From: Deltaproteobacteria bacterium
GTDB lineage: Bacteria > Myxococcota_A > UBA9160 > UBA4427
Direction of reading: 5' to 3'
NCBI GenBank assembly: GCA_002719955.1
Contig: PBFW01000045.1
Coordinates: forward strand, 1-64,000
DNA: 64,000 nucleotides
The notes beneath the pieces were generated by a model that worked only from the letters and a program-made list of their open reading frames with translations, searched no databases and was not told the DNA's origin. Made by a program: the position numbers and the translations under genes. Below, in pieces: positions 37,194 through 45,880 of this stretch (within the stretch, counting starts at the first letter, position 1; each line of letters opens with the position of its first letter).

Positions 37194-38188
37194 GCGATCC
37201 GCGCAAGGATAAAATCGGATCCTTCGTCAAACGCAGCGACCTCTACTTCCACGAACCGCGCTATCGCGACTATCGCTGGCTCGAGACGAATTGGTTCACC
37301 TGGATCATCCCGGAGCAGGCGATGCGCGGTCATATCCGCTGCGCGTTTAGGACCAACATGAACGTCGTCGAATGCATGACCTTCGTCTACGATCAACCGA
37401 ACCCGACGGCCGGCGAATTCGGCGTGCGATATTCTGAAACGAAATCCCATGTTCCGATGCCCCCGACCAATCTCGACAAGTACGAATTATTAAGCGGCCA
37501 CAAAGTCGAGATGACGGAGCCCATGCGCGAGTGGCATGTCCGCTACGATGGCGCCGCGGATACCTTCTTCGACCTGCATCTGGAAGCGATGATGCCACCG
37601 GTTCATGTCGCCGAGACGAGTACGAACTCGCAGGCAGAGGCGACCATCCGGCACGGTCATATCGATCAGATGATGCGAGTGCGCGGGGCGGTTCGCATTC
37701 GAGGGAAGGACCACGAGGTCGACTTCGCGGCACCACGTGACCACTCCTGGAGCCCGCGTCCAGAATCGTCTTCCGGATACGGATTCCCCATGTCCGGAAA
37801 TTTCGACTACGGCAGCTTCGGACCGGCCGGTCAGGACTTCACGTTCTTCGTGCAGACCCGAAACGATTGGAACGATCTCCGCACGGGTCATGTCCATAAT
37901 GCCTACCTGATCGACCACGGCGAAGTCCTGCGGGTCAAGGAGGGCATCGGTCGTTATACCTACGCACCCGACGATTGGTACCTGACCGCCGTGCGTTACG
38001 AACTCGAGGACGAGCGAGGCCGCAGCCACGTCTTCGAGGGCCAGCCGAAGAGCTTTCGCCGCGCCGGGGCCGGAACCCTTGCTGTCGTCGAGTGGCGGAC
38101 GCCCGATGGCGAGATCGGCTGGGGCGAATACAACTGGCACGGCGACCTCTACGAACTTCAACGCCTCGGCAAGCCGCCCGCGGGTTAG
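37190..38188 (+). CDS. Uncharacterised protein, lipocalin-like (AttH/CrtC-type) fold suspected
   Basis: A 332-residue soluble protein without signal peptide. Alternating-hydrophobic beta segments dominate, with the motif QMMRVRGAVRIRGKDHEVDF followed by AAPRDHSWSPRPES near the middle. The RDHSW-x-R signature occurs in AttH/CrtC-like two-domain lipocalin proteins and related uncharacterised families that bind or hydrate hydrophobic ligands. I infer binding or conversion of a terpenoid-like molecule only weakly. It overlaps the small ORF at 37092 by 4 nt and lies downstream of the molybdopterin enzyme. Confidence 0.6.
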   Translation: MSDPRKDKIGSFVKRSDLYFHEPRYRDYRWLETNWFTWIIPEQAMRGHIRCAFRTNMNVVECMTFVYDQPNPTAGEFGVRYSETKSHVPMPPTNLDKYELLSGHKVEMTEPMREWHVRYDGAADTFFDLHLEAMMPPVHVAETSTNSQAEATIRHGHIDQMMRVRGAVRIRGKDHEVDFAAPRDHSWSPRPESSSGYGFPMSGNFDYGSFGPAGQDFTFFVQTRNDWNDLRTGHVHNAYLIDHGEVLRVKEGIGRYTYAPDDWYLTAVRYELEDERGRSHVFEGQPKSFRRAGAGTLAVVEWRTPDGEIGWGEYNWHGDLYELQRLGKPPAG

Positions 38189-38253
38189 AGGCTCTTGCCG
38201 AGCGACTTCTTCGCCGGTTGACGGCGGCGTCCTTCATGGAGGTATGAGACCCC

Positions 38254-40203
38254 TTGCAGAACGACGAGCATCTTCCTCCCCCTGGCCGCGCACTCCTTCG
38301 TGGGATCAGCATCTTCTTGTCGATCGGGTTTTGGCTGGGCCCGGCTACGCCGGATTCCCTGGCCGTGGCACCGGCCCGATGCGCCGACCGGATTCCCGAG
38401 CGGCGCGCCCTCTTCGGGGATCTTCATGTCCACACTTCCCTCTCCTCGGACGCCTACGTCTTTGGCACCCGGACAAGACCGGATGACGCCTACCGCTTCG
38501 CGAGCGGTGCCGGGGCGGCGGAGATGAGCGTGGTCACGCAGGGCGGGCTCGTTCAGTCCATGGCGCGCATTCCTCGTCCGCTCGACTTCGCCGCGATCAC
38601 GGATCACGCCGAAATGATCGCGGGACCCGCCGTCTGCACCACACCGGGAAATGTCGGCTACGACAGCGAGGTTTGCCGACAATTCCGAGCACCCTGGAAA
38701 CCCTTCGACACGCTCGACGAAGGGGTCGCGATCATCGTCGCGCTCCTGGACGCACTCAACAGCGAGACCGTCTGCGGCGAAGGGGGCGTTCGGGGAAAAC
38801 GATGCCTCGAGGGAATGGCGACTGCCTGGCAGGAAATCCAGGATTCGGCTGCCCGTTTCGATGCGCCATGTGATTTCACGACCTTCGTCGCCTACGAATA
38901 TTCATCGAATCCGGAGATGTCGAAGGTCCACCGCAACGTGATCTTCCGCAATGCGCAAGTCCCCGCCCTGCCCGTCTCGTCTCGGATCGTGCCCCACGAA
39001 ATCGGACTCTGGAAGAGCCTCGCCGCGGAATGCAGCCACGCCGGAACGGGCTGCGATGCGCTGACGATCCCACATAATCCCAATCTGAGTAATGGTCGCG
39101 CCTTCGCGCTCGATTATGGCGGCGCATCGAGTATCGAGGAGCAGCGCGAGATCGCGCGCCTTCGCGACTCGTTCGAAAGTCTGGTCGAGATTTTCCAGAT
39201 CAAGGGTGATTCCGAATGCCGGAACGAGCTCGAGGGCATCCTCGGAGGCCCCGACGAGCTTTGTGATTTCGAGAAATACCGTGCCCCCTTTCGTGGGCCG
39301 ATCGAGGATTGCGGAGAGGGCGTGGGCGGTGGCGCTTTACTCGGCCGCGGCTGTTTCACGCGTCGTGATTTCGCGCGCTATGCGATCGCACGCGGACTCG
39401 CCGAGGAAGAACGAATCGGCGTGAATCCCTTCAAGGTTGGATTCATCGGAAGCACCGACATCCACGAGGGCCTCCCGGGTGATACCGAGGATTGGGTCCG
39501 CGACGGAATCCAGAGACCCCAACGAACCAATAGCTTCGGCGCCGACAATCCCGGTGGTCTCGCCGCGGTCTGGGCCGAAGAAAATACCCGCGAATCGATC
39601 TTCGAAGCCCTGCGACGCCGGGAGACCTTTGCGACCAGCGGTCCACGAATGCGTTTGCGGCTCTTCGGCGGCTGGGATCTACCGGAGGATCTCTGCGAGA
39701 TGCCGGATCTTGCCGCGCGCGGCTACGCGAGCGGTGTGGCGATGGGCTCGGACCTTCCCCGACGACCCGACGCCTCCACCGATCGCCGCGCACCGACTTT
39801 CGTCACCTCCGCGCTCGCGGACCCGGGAAGCCCAGGCCACCCAGGAGGCCTCCTGCAGCGACTCCAGATCGTCAAGATGACGTCGGACGCGGCCGGCCAC
39901 GCGGTTCAGCGCGTCATCGACGTCGCTGGCGGCGCGACCGACGCCTACGTCGAGGCAGCGACCTGCGAGCCGCGCGGCTCCGGAGCGGCCTCGCTCTGTG
40001 CAATCTGGTCGGACCCCGACTTCGACCCGGCCGAGCGAGCAGCCTACTACGCCCGGATCATCGAAAATCCGAGCTGCCGATCGTATACCCGAGCGTGTCT
40101 GAACCTCGAAGGTGCGGATCGGCCGGCAGCCTGCGACGACGAGTCGATCCGGCGCTACGCCCAGGAGCGCGCCTGGTCCTCACCGATCTGGTACGCGCCC
40201 TGA
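38254..40203 (+). CDS. DUF3604 protein, exported, PHP-like
   Basis: A 649-residue DUF3604 protein. It starts at TTG with GGAGGT 10 nt upstream; nearer ATGs are out of frame or stop at once. A hydrophobic segment at about residues 14-34 and a small-residue region to about 42 suggest a Sec signal. The family hallmark GDLHVHTSLSSDAYVFG (about 55-71) and AAITDHAEM resemble the metal-binding start of PHP-type hydrolases; GSTDIHEG and ETFATSGPRMRLRLFGGWD occur further on. Many cysteines suit an oxidising periplasm. The family is widespread in marine and soil proteobacteria without a proven function. Confidence 0.9.
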   Translation: MQNDEHLPPPGRALLRGISIFLSIGFWLGPATPDSLAVAPARCADRIPERRALFGDLHVHTSLSSDAYVFGTRTRPDDAYRFASGAGAAEMSVVTQGGLVQSMARIPRPLDFAAITDHAEMIAGPAVCTTPGNVGYDSEVCRQFRAPWKPFDTLDEGVAIIVALLDALNSETVCGEGGVRGKRCLEGMATAWQEIQDSAARFDAPCDFTTFVAYEYSSNPEMSKVHRNVIFRNAQVPALPVSSRIVPHEIGLWKSLAAECSHAGTGCDALTIPHNPNLSNGRAFALDYGGASSIEEQREIARLRDSFESLVEIFQIKGDSECRNELEGILGGPDELCDFEKYRAPFRGPIEDCGEGVGGGALLGRGCFTRRDFARYAIARGLAEEERIGVNPFKVGFIGSTDIHEGLPGDTEDWVRDGIQRPQRTNSFGADNPGGLAAVWAEENTRESIFEALRRRETFATSGPRMRLRLFGGWDLPEDLCEMPDLAARGYASGVAMGSDLPRRPDASTDRRAPTFVTSALADPGSPGHPGGLLQRLQIVKMTSDAAGHAVQRVIDVAGGATDAYVEAATCEPRGSGAASLCAIWSDPDFDPAERAAYYARIIENPSCRSYTRACLNLEGADRPAACDDESIRRYAQERAWSSPIWYAP

Positions 40204-40268
40204 TCCTCAAGGGAGCGAGCAGGAAATACCCGCCCGGTATGAACGTGCCGGCAGGGGGGATCATCGAT

Positions 40269-41759
40269 CTAATGCGTCGCGCGCTCCTCGATCGCCCCGA
40301 GGATCTCTCGTGCGGATTTTCGGATCGCCCGCGAGTGGCTGCGTGAAAGGGCCTCCTCCGCGCGAAAGCGCGCGGCGTTCGGCCGCCCGAGTTGGAGGTC
40401 TGCCCGAGCCAGCCAGATCTCCATTTCGAGGGCTCCTCGGCTCAGTCGCCGCGCCGCCTCGAACCACTCGCGTGCGCGTTCGGACTCGGTTCCGGGAACC
40501 AGGAAGCTCGATCCGAGTCCGACCCGAGCCCGAAGCTGCGCGGGGTCGAGTTCGAGGCTTCGCTCGAAATAGCGACGTGCCGAGCGCAGCCGATTGGCCC
40601 GCTCGGTCCCTGGCGGCAGGCTCGCCGCCCACAACGTGAGGGCCTGGCCGAGGCGACTCGACGCGACCGCATCGGACTCGGCGGCGACCCCGACCCGAGC
40701 CACGTGTTCGTCGATCTGGCTGAAGCGCCCTGCGAGTGCATCCGCGAGCGCGAGACCGGCGAGTGAGGGGACGAAATCCGAGCGATCTCTCAAAGCGCGC
40801 TCGAAATACTTCTTCGCGAGACCCGCCCGCCCAAGATCGAGGGCCAATTCCGCCAGCCGATCCCGTGCCACCGCGGCGGGAATCTTCTCGAGTACGAGAT
40901 CGGCTGAAACGAACCCGCCAATCTGCATCCGATCGACCCGGTGTCGATCCTCTTCGAGGTGATCGTAGACGCGCTCGGTCAATCGGGCTTCGCTGCCGAG
41001 CGCTCGAACCGCTTTGATGCGCTCTTCGGGCCTATTCGACTCGGAGGCCGCGCGGACCGCGTCGAGCGCCATCATCCCATCGCGCTTTCTCGGCGAATCG
41101 AAGAGAATCGTGTGTACGATCGCCCAGCTGCGCGCCTCGAAACGAACGCGATCGGGCGCCGAAGCCCCGGCGAGGCTGTGGCGGCCCATCGCCTTCGTCA
41201 GATCCTGAACGCGCCAGTCGAGCAAAGCACGACGATATTCGCCTTGGCTACGACCGACCAGCACCACCTCTTCCGATTGTGCGATCGTCGACGCGAGCTG
41301 TGCACGTCCCTCCTCGTACCAGAGCGGAAGCGGCCCCTTCGTTCGATCGCGCAGAACCCGATGGGCGTAGCGATGGCGCAAGTCCGGATCGATCCGCTCT
41401 CGGAAGTCGCCAAGGGCACGGATCATCAGGATCGGCCCATCGACCGTGGGCACGAGAGACGCTGAGGCCCCCCGCTCGGCGAAGGGACGTGACAAACCCC
41501 GACCATCGAAGGCGATCACCCGGGTCGGTCGATTGTGCTGCACATCGAGGGGCAAGCCGAGCGCCGCGAGCACCCCGGCATGAAAGACCTCGAGATCGCG
41601 CACGAACGCCCGTGTCGACCCATCCCCGAAGCTGCTGGTCACGTGGAAATTCGGACTGCGAACCTCCACGAAATCCTGGCTGAAGGGGGAGCTAGTCGCG
41701 CAGCCAAGTTCGCAAGTGAGCATCGCTGCCCAGAGCAGAATTGCTAACCTCCTCCACAT
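40269..41759 (-). CDS. TPR lipoprotein with degenerate metallopeptidase motif
   Basis: A 496-residue protein whose N-terminus (RRLAILLWAAMLTCELGCATSS) looks like a signal with a lipoprotein cysteine near residue 20, though the box is not canonical. A gluzincin-like segment follows: HRYAH at 129-133 and WYEEG at 147-151. This keeps both zinc histidines and the third-ligand Glu (E150) but replaces the catalytic Glu of HExxH by Arg. Residues from about 290 to the end are TPR-like repeats (KKYFERALRDRSDFVPSLAG, ARRYFERSLELDPAQLRARV). It is probably an outer-membrane-attached scaffold or inactive protease. The start codon lacks a Shine-Dalgarno; AGGAGG lies just inside the gene. Confidence 0.75.
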   Translation of the reverse strand: MWRRLAILLWAAMLTCELGCATSSPFSQDFVEVRSPNFHVTSSFGDGSTRAFVRDLEVFHAGVLAALGLPLDVQHNRPTRVIAFDGRGLSRPFAERGASASLVPTVDGPILMIRALGDFRERIDPDLRHRYAHRVLRDRTKGPLPLWYEEGRAQLASTIAQSEEVVLVGRSQGEYRRALLDWRVQDLTKAMGRHSLAGASAPDRVRFEARSWAIVHTILFDSPRKRDGMMALDAVRAASESNRPEERIKAVRALGSEARLTERVYDHLEEDRHRVDRMQIGGFVSADLVLEKIPAAVARDRLAELALDLGRAGLAKKYFERALRDRSDFVPSLAGLALADALAGRFSQIDEHVARVGVAAESDAVASSRLGQALTLWAASLPPGTERANRLRSARRYFERSLELDPAQLRARVGLGSSFLVPGTESERAREWFEAARRLSRGALEMEIWLARADLQLGRPNAARFRAEEALSRSHSRAIRKSAREILGAIEERATH

Positions 41760-41793
41760 GCGCCGCGCAGCGGGGCGCGCGGCCCCTCGGAAT

Positions 41794-42849
41794 TCAGAGA
41801 TCAACGCGTGCAACGATGCGCCCCATCACGCGGCGCTCGGTCACGTCGCGTAGAGCAGCCGGAATCTCATCGAAAGAAACGGTCTTCGACACCGGCGTGC
41901 GGTAGAGCCCCCGCTCGATCAGATCGAGTACGTAGGCGTGTGCTTCATTCTCGTTTTCGGGCAGCTGCTCGGGCAAATATCCAGAGCCCACACAACATCC
42001 GATCAGCGTCCAGTTCTGAAGATAGAACTCATTCGGATGTACCGGAAGCAATCCCCCGGCGTGCCCGGCCATGATATGTCGCCCCTCGACCCGAAGCAGC
42101 GGTCGCGCGCGCTGTCCGGCTTCGCCCTGGACGAAGTCGACGATCGCATCGATCGCGTGGGCGCCCACCTCGCGGATCACCGCCTCCACAAAATCCTCGG
42201 CCAGATGGTCGATGACGAGCTCGACACCTAGCTTGCGTACGAATTCGACCTTTTCCGGCCCCCCGGCGACCGCGACCACCCGAGCGCCTTCCGCAAGACA
42301 GATCTGGACCGCAGAGGATGGGACGCCACCGGCGGCACCGAGAATCAGGACGGTCTCGCCCGCACGGACCTTGCCACGTCGAATCACGACATGGTGGGCC
42401 GTGTGCGAGGGGATCAGGAAGGCAGCCGCTTCCTCATCACTGAAGGAAGGCGGCGCCTCATAGATCATGGACGGGATCACGACGCAGCGTTCGGCGAAGC
42501 TGCCGAAGGGCTGCGGCGTAAAAGCAACGACTCGCTTGCCCACGAAATGTCGTAGCCCCGGGGTCGCCTCTTCCACGACGCCGACGGCTTCCTGCCCCGA
42601 CACGTAAGGTCGAAGGACCGGTACAGGGTATTCGCCGGTCGCCATCGTGATGTCCGGCTTGGCAAGCCCCGCACAGAGAACACGCATGAAGGCGTACTCG
42701 CGAATTGGCTCCTCGCCATCACGCAGGGGGCGCAGCCCCTCGATATCGATGCAATAGCGAGACATCGCCTCATGCGTCGGCTCGGGAAACTCCTCCCGCT
42801 CGAAGATTTCGTGGGGAAACCCTTCCCCGCGTGCGACCCAGGCTTTCAC
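41794..42849 (-). CDS. Quinone-reductase-like zinc-binding dehydrogenase (MDR family)
   Basis: A 351-residue medium-chain dehydrogenase of the NADPH:quinone oxidoreductase type, lacking the zinc-site cysteines. Landmarks: AGLAKPDITMATGEYPV, VSGQEAVGVVEEA, the NADPH loop LILGAAGGVPSSAVQICLAEGARVVAVAG and VDFVQGEAGQRARPLLRVEGRHIMAG. It starts at GTG 42849 with GGAGGG upstream; a 21-codon upstream ORF (ATG 42911) ends overlapping this start as GTGA. A strong hairpin precedes that ORF, so translation may be controlled. It probably reduces an enone or quinone. Confidence 0.87.
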   Translation of the reverse strand: MKAWVARGEGFPHEIFEREEFPEPTHEAMSRYCIDIEGLRPLRDGEEPIREYAFMRVLCAGLAKPDITMATGEYPVPVLRPYVSGQEAVGVVEEATPGLRHFVGKRVVAFTPQPFGSFAERCVVIPSMIYEAPPSFSDEEAAAFLIPSHTAHHVVIRRGKVRAGETVLILGAAGGVPSSAVQICLAEGARVVAVAGGPEKVEFVRKLGVELVIDHLAEDFVEAVIREVGAHAIDAIVDFVQGEAGQRARPLLRVEGRHIMAGHAGGLLPVHPNEFYLQNWTLIGCCVGSGYLPEQLPENENEAHAYVLDLIERGLYRTPVSKTVSFDEIPAALRDVTERRVMGRIVARVDL

Positions 42850-42923
42850 GCGTTCCCCTCCGCTCGGGCCGCGCCTCGGGCGAAAATGGCTTGGGCATCG
42901 CATCTGGGCATCACCATTCCTCC

Positions 42924-42965
42924 CTCTCCTGGCCGCTCGGACAGGGGTCCGAGACTACCAGGGAG
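42924..42965 (-). promoter_or_regulatory. Long two-part stem-loop in the leader of the quinone-reductase-like gene
   Basis: An inner perfect 7-bp stem CTCGGAC-AGGG-GTCCGAG (42936-42953) is extended, across a 3x4-nt internal loop, by CTCTCCTGG (42924-42932) pairing with CCAGGGAG (42958-42965) with one bulge. On the minus strand its 3-prime arm runs directly into the GGAGGA preceding the 21-codon leader ORF. It could therefore be an attenuator or riboswitch-like expression platform. Confidence 0.45.
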
Positions 42966-43120
42966 CGGACCCGAAGAGAATGGGCAATTCCGTCTCACAG
43001 CGGTGCATCGATCTCGATTCCTGCGCTCGATATTCGCCTCCCGGGAAGCCATCGACCCGTGTATGGTTGACTGTCCAACGGCAAACCCAATTCGCTATCC
43101 GATCGGAAGCGTCCCGAGCG

Positions 43121-43135
43121 GCTCGGGGCCCGAGC
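43121..43135. promoter_or_regulatory. 15-bp palindrome upstream of the SDR
   Basis: GCTCGGGGCCCGAGC is a perfect 7-bp inverted repeat around a single G, about 107 nt before the SDR start. The form suits a repressor half-site pair; the binding protein is unknown. Confidence 0.35.
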
Positions 43136-43241
43136 GAGGAAGACGGAGCAGGAAGCGGGCCAGAAGCCGCTCATCCCCGACGGGAAAGCGCTCGCGCGAA
43201 ATGGCGGGCACGCGTGCGCGCGATGCGCAGGAGGAAAGAGC

Positions 43242-44066
43242 ATGGACAATTTCACGGATAAGATCGCGGTCGTGACGGGCGGGGCCAGCGGAATCGGACA
43301 GGGAATCGCTCGCGCGCTCGCCGCCGCGGGCGCGCATATCGTCGTCGCCGACATCGACGGAGATGCCGCCAATAAATCGGCCGAGGACCTGCGCGGACGC
43401 GGCGTGCGCAGCATCGCCCTTCGCACGGATGTTCGAGACGACGCGTCCGTCGCAGCCCTCTTCGACGCAACGCAGAACGAGTTCGGCGGAATCGACCTGC
43501 TCTTCAACAATGCGGGCGTCTATCTCGGTGGCGAGATGAAGGACTGCACCGAGGACGATTGGCGCTTCGTGCTCGACGTGAATCTCGATGGTGTCTTCCG
43601 GGTCGGTCAGCGGGCCGCCGCTTTCCTGCGCGAACAGAATCTCCGCGAAGCGGGCCGCGGCGGGCATATCGTCAACACCGCCTCGATCGGCGGTTTCCTC
43701 TCCCACGGGTCCGGCCTCGCCTACGCCGTCAGCAAATACGGTGTCGTGGCCTACAGCGAGGCGATGCGGGAGGATCTCGAGGCCGACGGGATCGGCGTAT
43801 CGACCCTCTGCCCCGGCCCGATCGACACGAACCTGCCGGCCTCCGACCGCCTCCGAACGGGGAGCGAGAAGACTGGTGGGATGTCGGAAGCGCTCTCACC
43901 CTTCATCCGGGGCGGCATGAAACCCGACGATGTTGGCCCGATCGTACTCTCCGGTATCCGACGCAACCTCCCCTACATCTTCACCCACGACGATATGCGG
44001 GACGTCTTCCAGGCGCGCTTCGACAGTGTGATGGACTGCATCGACCGAATCGGAGAGCCCGCCTAG
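43242..44066 (+). CDS. Short-chain dehydrogenase/reductase
   Basis: A 274-residue classical SDR with AGGAGG upstream of the ATG. The cofactor loop is TGGASGIGQGIARAL, followed by NNAGVYLGG, VNTASIGGFLSHG (Ser) and YAVSK. The C-terminus diverges from the FabG pattern and matches longer SDRs of hydroxysteroid or terpenoid type (GGMKPDDVGPIVLSGIRRNLPYIFTH). It faces the crotonase gene (32-nt gap containing the palindrome ATCCATGGAT). Confidence 0.89.
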   Translation: MDNFTDKIAVVTGGASGIGQGIARALAAAGAHIVVADIDGDAANKSAEDLRGRGVRSIALRTDVRDDASVAALFDATQNEFGGIDLLFNNAGVYLGGEMKDCTEDDWRFVLDVNLDGVFRVGQRAAAFLREQNLREAGRGGHIVNTASIGGFLSHGSGLAYAVSKYGVVAYSEAMREDLEADGIGVSTLCPGPIDTNLPASDRLRTGSEKTGGMSEALSPFIRGGMKPDDVGPIVLSGIRRNLPYIFTHDDMRDVFQARFDSVMDCIDRIGEPA

Positions 44067-44098
44067 CGGAGCGGAGAACCTCGGAATCCATGGATCGG

Positions 44099-44917
44099 TC
44101 AAGGGGCTCGGAACGAGGGGTAGCGGGGTGCGCGTTTTTCCTTGAAGGCCCGCAGGCCCTCGAGCGGTTCCCCCGTCAGCGCGCAGTACACCTGATTGCG
44201 ATCCTCCATCGCGATCACCTCTTCGAGGCTCATTCCCGATTCGGAGGCGTTCAATAGATCCTTCGTCAGGCGGAGCCCCGTCGGTCCCGTGAAGAGGAGA
44301 TCTGCGACCATCGACTCGCCCGCCACCTCGAGCTCATCGTCCGCTACGACCTCGCTCACCAGCCCGATCTGCAGCGCCCGCGCGGCGTTGCAGAATCGGC
44401 CGGTCATCAGCAGCTCCCTCGCAACGGAGGAACCCACCAGGCGCGGCAAGAGGTAGGCGCTCCCACAATCTCCGCCGCTGAAGCCGATCTTGATGAACGC
44501 CGCATTGAAGCGTGCGGTCTCACTCGCGATTCGGATATCGGCGGCCGCCGCGAGGGAGAATCCGAGCCCGACGGCGGCCCCACGCACCAGCGCGACGACG
44601 GGTTGGGGAATGCGACGCATCTTGATCGTCAGCTGGGAGTATTCCCGCTGATCGGTGAGCATGGCGTAGCCGTCGGGCTGGGCACCGGATTCATCGATTG
44701 CAGTCTGATCGCCCAGATCGAGTCCGGCACAGAAAAGAGGCCCCGTGCCACGAAGGACGATGACCCGAATATCGTTGCGAGCCGGCAACGTGTCGAGATA
44801 ATCGTGCAGCTCGGCCAACATCCTCTTGTTCACGGTGTTGAGCGAATCCGGTCGATCCAGGCTGAGCCAGTCCGCTCCCTCGCGAGTTTCGATCTTCAGC
44901 GTCTCATATTCGGCCAC
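44099..44917 (-). CDS. Crotonase-family protein with altered catalytic residues
   Basis: A 272-residue enoyl-CoA hydratase/isomerase-family protein starting at GTG 44917 with AGGAGG 8 nt upstream. The CoA-binding segment is GTGPLFCAGLDL and the oxyanion-hole segment GAAVGLGFSLAAAADIRIAS. By alignment with rat hydratase, the two catalytic glutamates (Glu144, Glu164) correspond here to Ser (in GFSLA) and Phe (in NAAFIKIG). An aspartate in FSGGDCGSAYLLPRLVG aligns near Asp204 of dienoyl-CoA isomerase. So it is unlikely to be a simple hydratase; isomerisation or C-C cleavage are alternatives. Confidence 0.85.
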   Translation of the reverse strand: MAEYETLKIETREGADWLSLDRPDSLNTVNKRMLAELHDYLDTLPARNDIRVIVLRGTGPLFCAGLDLGDQTAIDESGAQPDGYAMLTDQREYSQLTIKMRRIPQPVVALVRGAAVGLGFSLAAAADIRIASETARFNAAFIKIGFSGGDCGSAYLLPRLVGSSVARELLMTGRFCNAARALQIGLVSEVVADDELEVAGESMVADLLFTGPTGLRLTKDLLNASESGMSLEEVIAMEDRNQVYCALTGEPLEGLRAFKEKRAPRYPSFRAP

Positions 44918-45182
44918 GACTCGCGCCTCCTCGTGTCTCGACCATCGAATCCGGCCGGGCGTCACTCCCATCGATTCCGAATGGGATTTAGCGCAGTCGC
45001 CTCCCGATCACGTAGAATCCGGGATCAGTCCTTCGGTGATCGACACGCCGACTCACGGCGCCAGGAACCCGAAGCATGCCCTCGATCCGCTCACTCGCCG
45101 CACCCGAGGCCGGGACGCTCGTTCGGGACCGCGTCGAGAATCAACGATATCGTGTATCGCGCACCAGCAGCCGGGAGTCCCC

Positions 45183-45815
45183 ATGATGAACCAAGCCAAA
45201 GCGCGAATTCCGACCCCCCTCATCGCACTCGTCATCGTGCTCTCGACCCTCGGCTGCGGCAGCGTGTTGGCGCGTACGATTTCGACGGTCGAACTCGAGC
45301 CCATGCGCTTCGAACACCCCGGAGCGCCCATCGATGGGACGATCGAGCTCTGCCTCTCTCCCAAACTCCGAATGCGGCAATGGAATATCGCGAACCACCC
45401 CTACAAGATCGCGCTCGGTAGCCGCACGGCGCTGAACGTCGAGATCCTCGCCAAGAGCGCCTTTCGGGAAGTGATCGTCTCCTTCGATGGCGCATGCGGG
45501 ACGGCGACCCACCATCCCTGGCTCTCCGCGACTATCCTCGCCGCGAATCGCGATTGGGACTCGCTACTCTCGGCGGAACAGAACACGACGATCACGATGG
45601 AATTCGAGCTCGCCGATGACGACGCCCATCCGATCTGGTCGGCCACCACCAGAGGGAATATTTCTTCTCCCTCTTCGCTACCGACCCGGCGCCGTACCCG
45701 CGCGGCCCAAGATTTCGGCGAGGCGATCGCACTCGCACTGCAGCGGGCGTTCAAGGAATTGGTCGAATCCGAGGAGGTTCGAAGCGCCTTCAAGGAGGCA
45801 CCGGAAGCCTCGTAG
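45183..45815 (+). CDS. Predicted lipoprotein, unknown function
   Basis: A 210-residue protein with an N-terminal signal (ARIPTPLIALVIVLSTLGCGS) and a likely lipidated cysteine near residue 25. The mature part has beta-like alternation (TISTVELEPMRFEHP, VIVSFDGACGTATHHP) and a C-terminal helical segment rich in Glu and Arg. No domain is recognisable. Longer in-frame starts overlap the divergent crotonase leader and add nothing. A TAGAAT hexamer lies at 45013-45018. It precedes the acyl-CoA ligase by 65 nt. The role may be structural or transport-accessory, but that is a guess. Confidence 0.6.
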   Translation: MMNQAKARIPTPLIALVIVLSTLGCGSVLARTISTVELEPMRFEHPGAPIDGTIELCLSPKLRMRQWNIANHPYKIALGSRTALNVEILAKSAFREVIVSFDGACGTATHHPWLSATILAANRDWDSLLSAEQNTTITMEFELADDDAHPIWSATTRGNISSPSSLPTRRRTRAAQDFGEAIALALQRAFKELVESEEVRSAFKEAPEAS

Positions 45816-45880
45816 AAGGTCTCCGCTTCCCCGCAAGGCTTCGCCACCGACCGACCCAATCCATTTCCCTGGGGTCCGAT

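Larger units (their letters stand above)
42850..43241. other. Divergent regulatory region with leader ORF
   Basis: About 390 bp between the quinone-reductase-like gene (left) and an SDR (right). It holds a leader hairpin (42924-42965) and a 21-codon upstream ORF on the minus strand (42911 to 42846, starting MPRCDAQAIF, preceded by GGAGGA). On the SDR side it holds TTGACT at 43066-43071 and a 15-bp palindrome at 43121-43135. No larger gene is supported. Confidence 0.5.

Noticed and set aside
40226..40240. Hairpin ATACC-CGCCC-GGTAT between DUF3604 and TPR genes as a terminator
   Set aside because: The stem is only 5 bp and has no T-tract; too weak to call.
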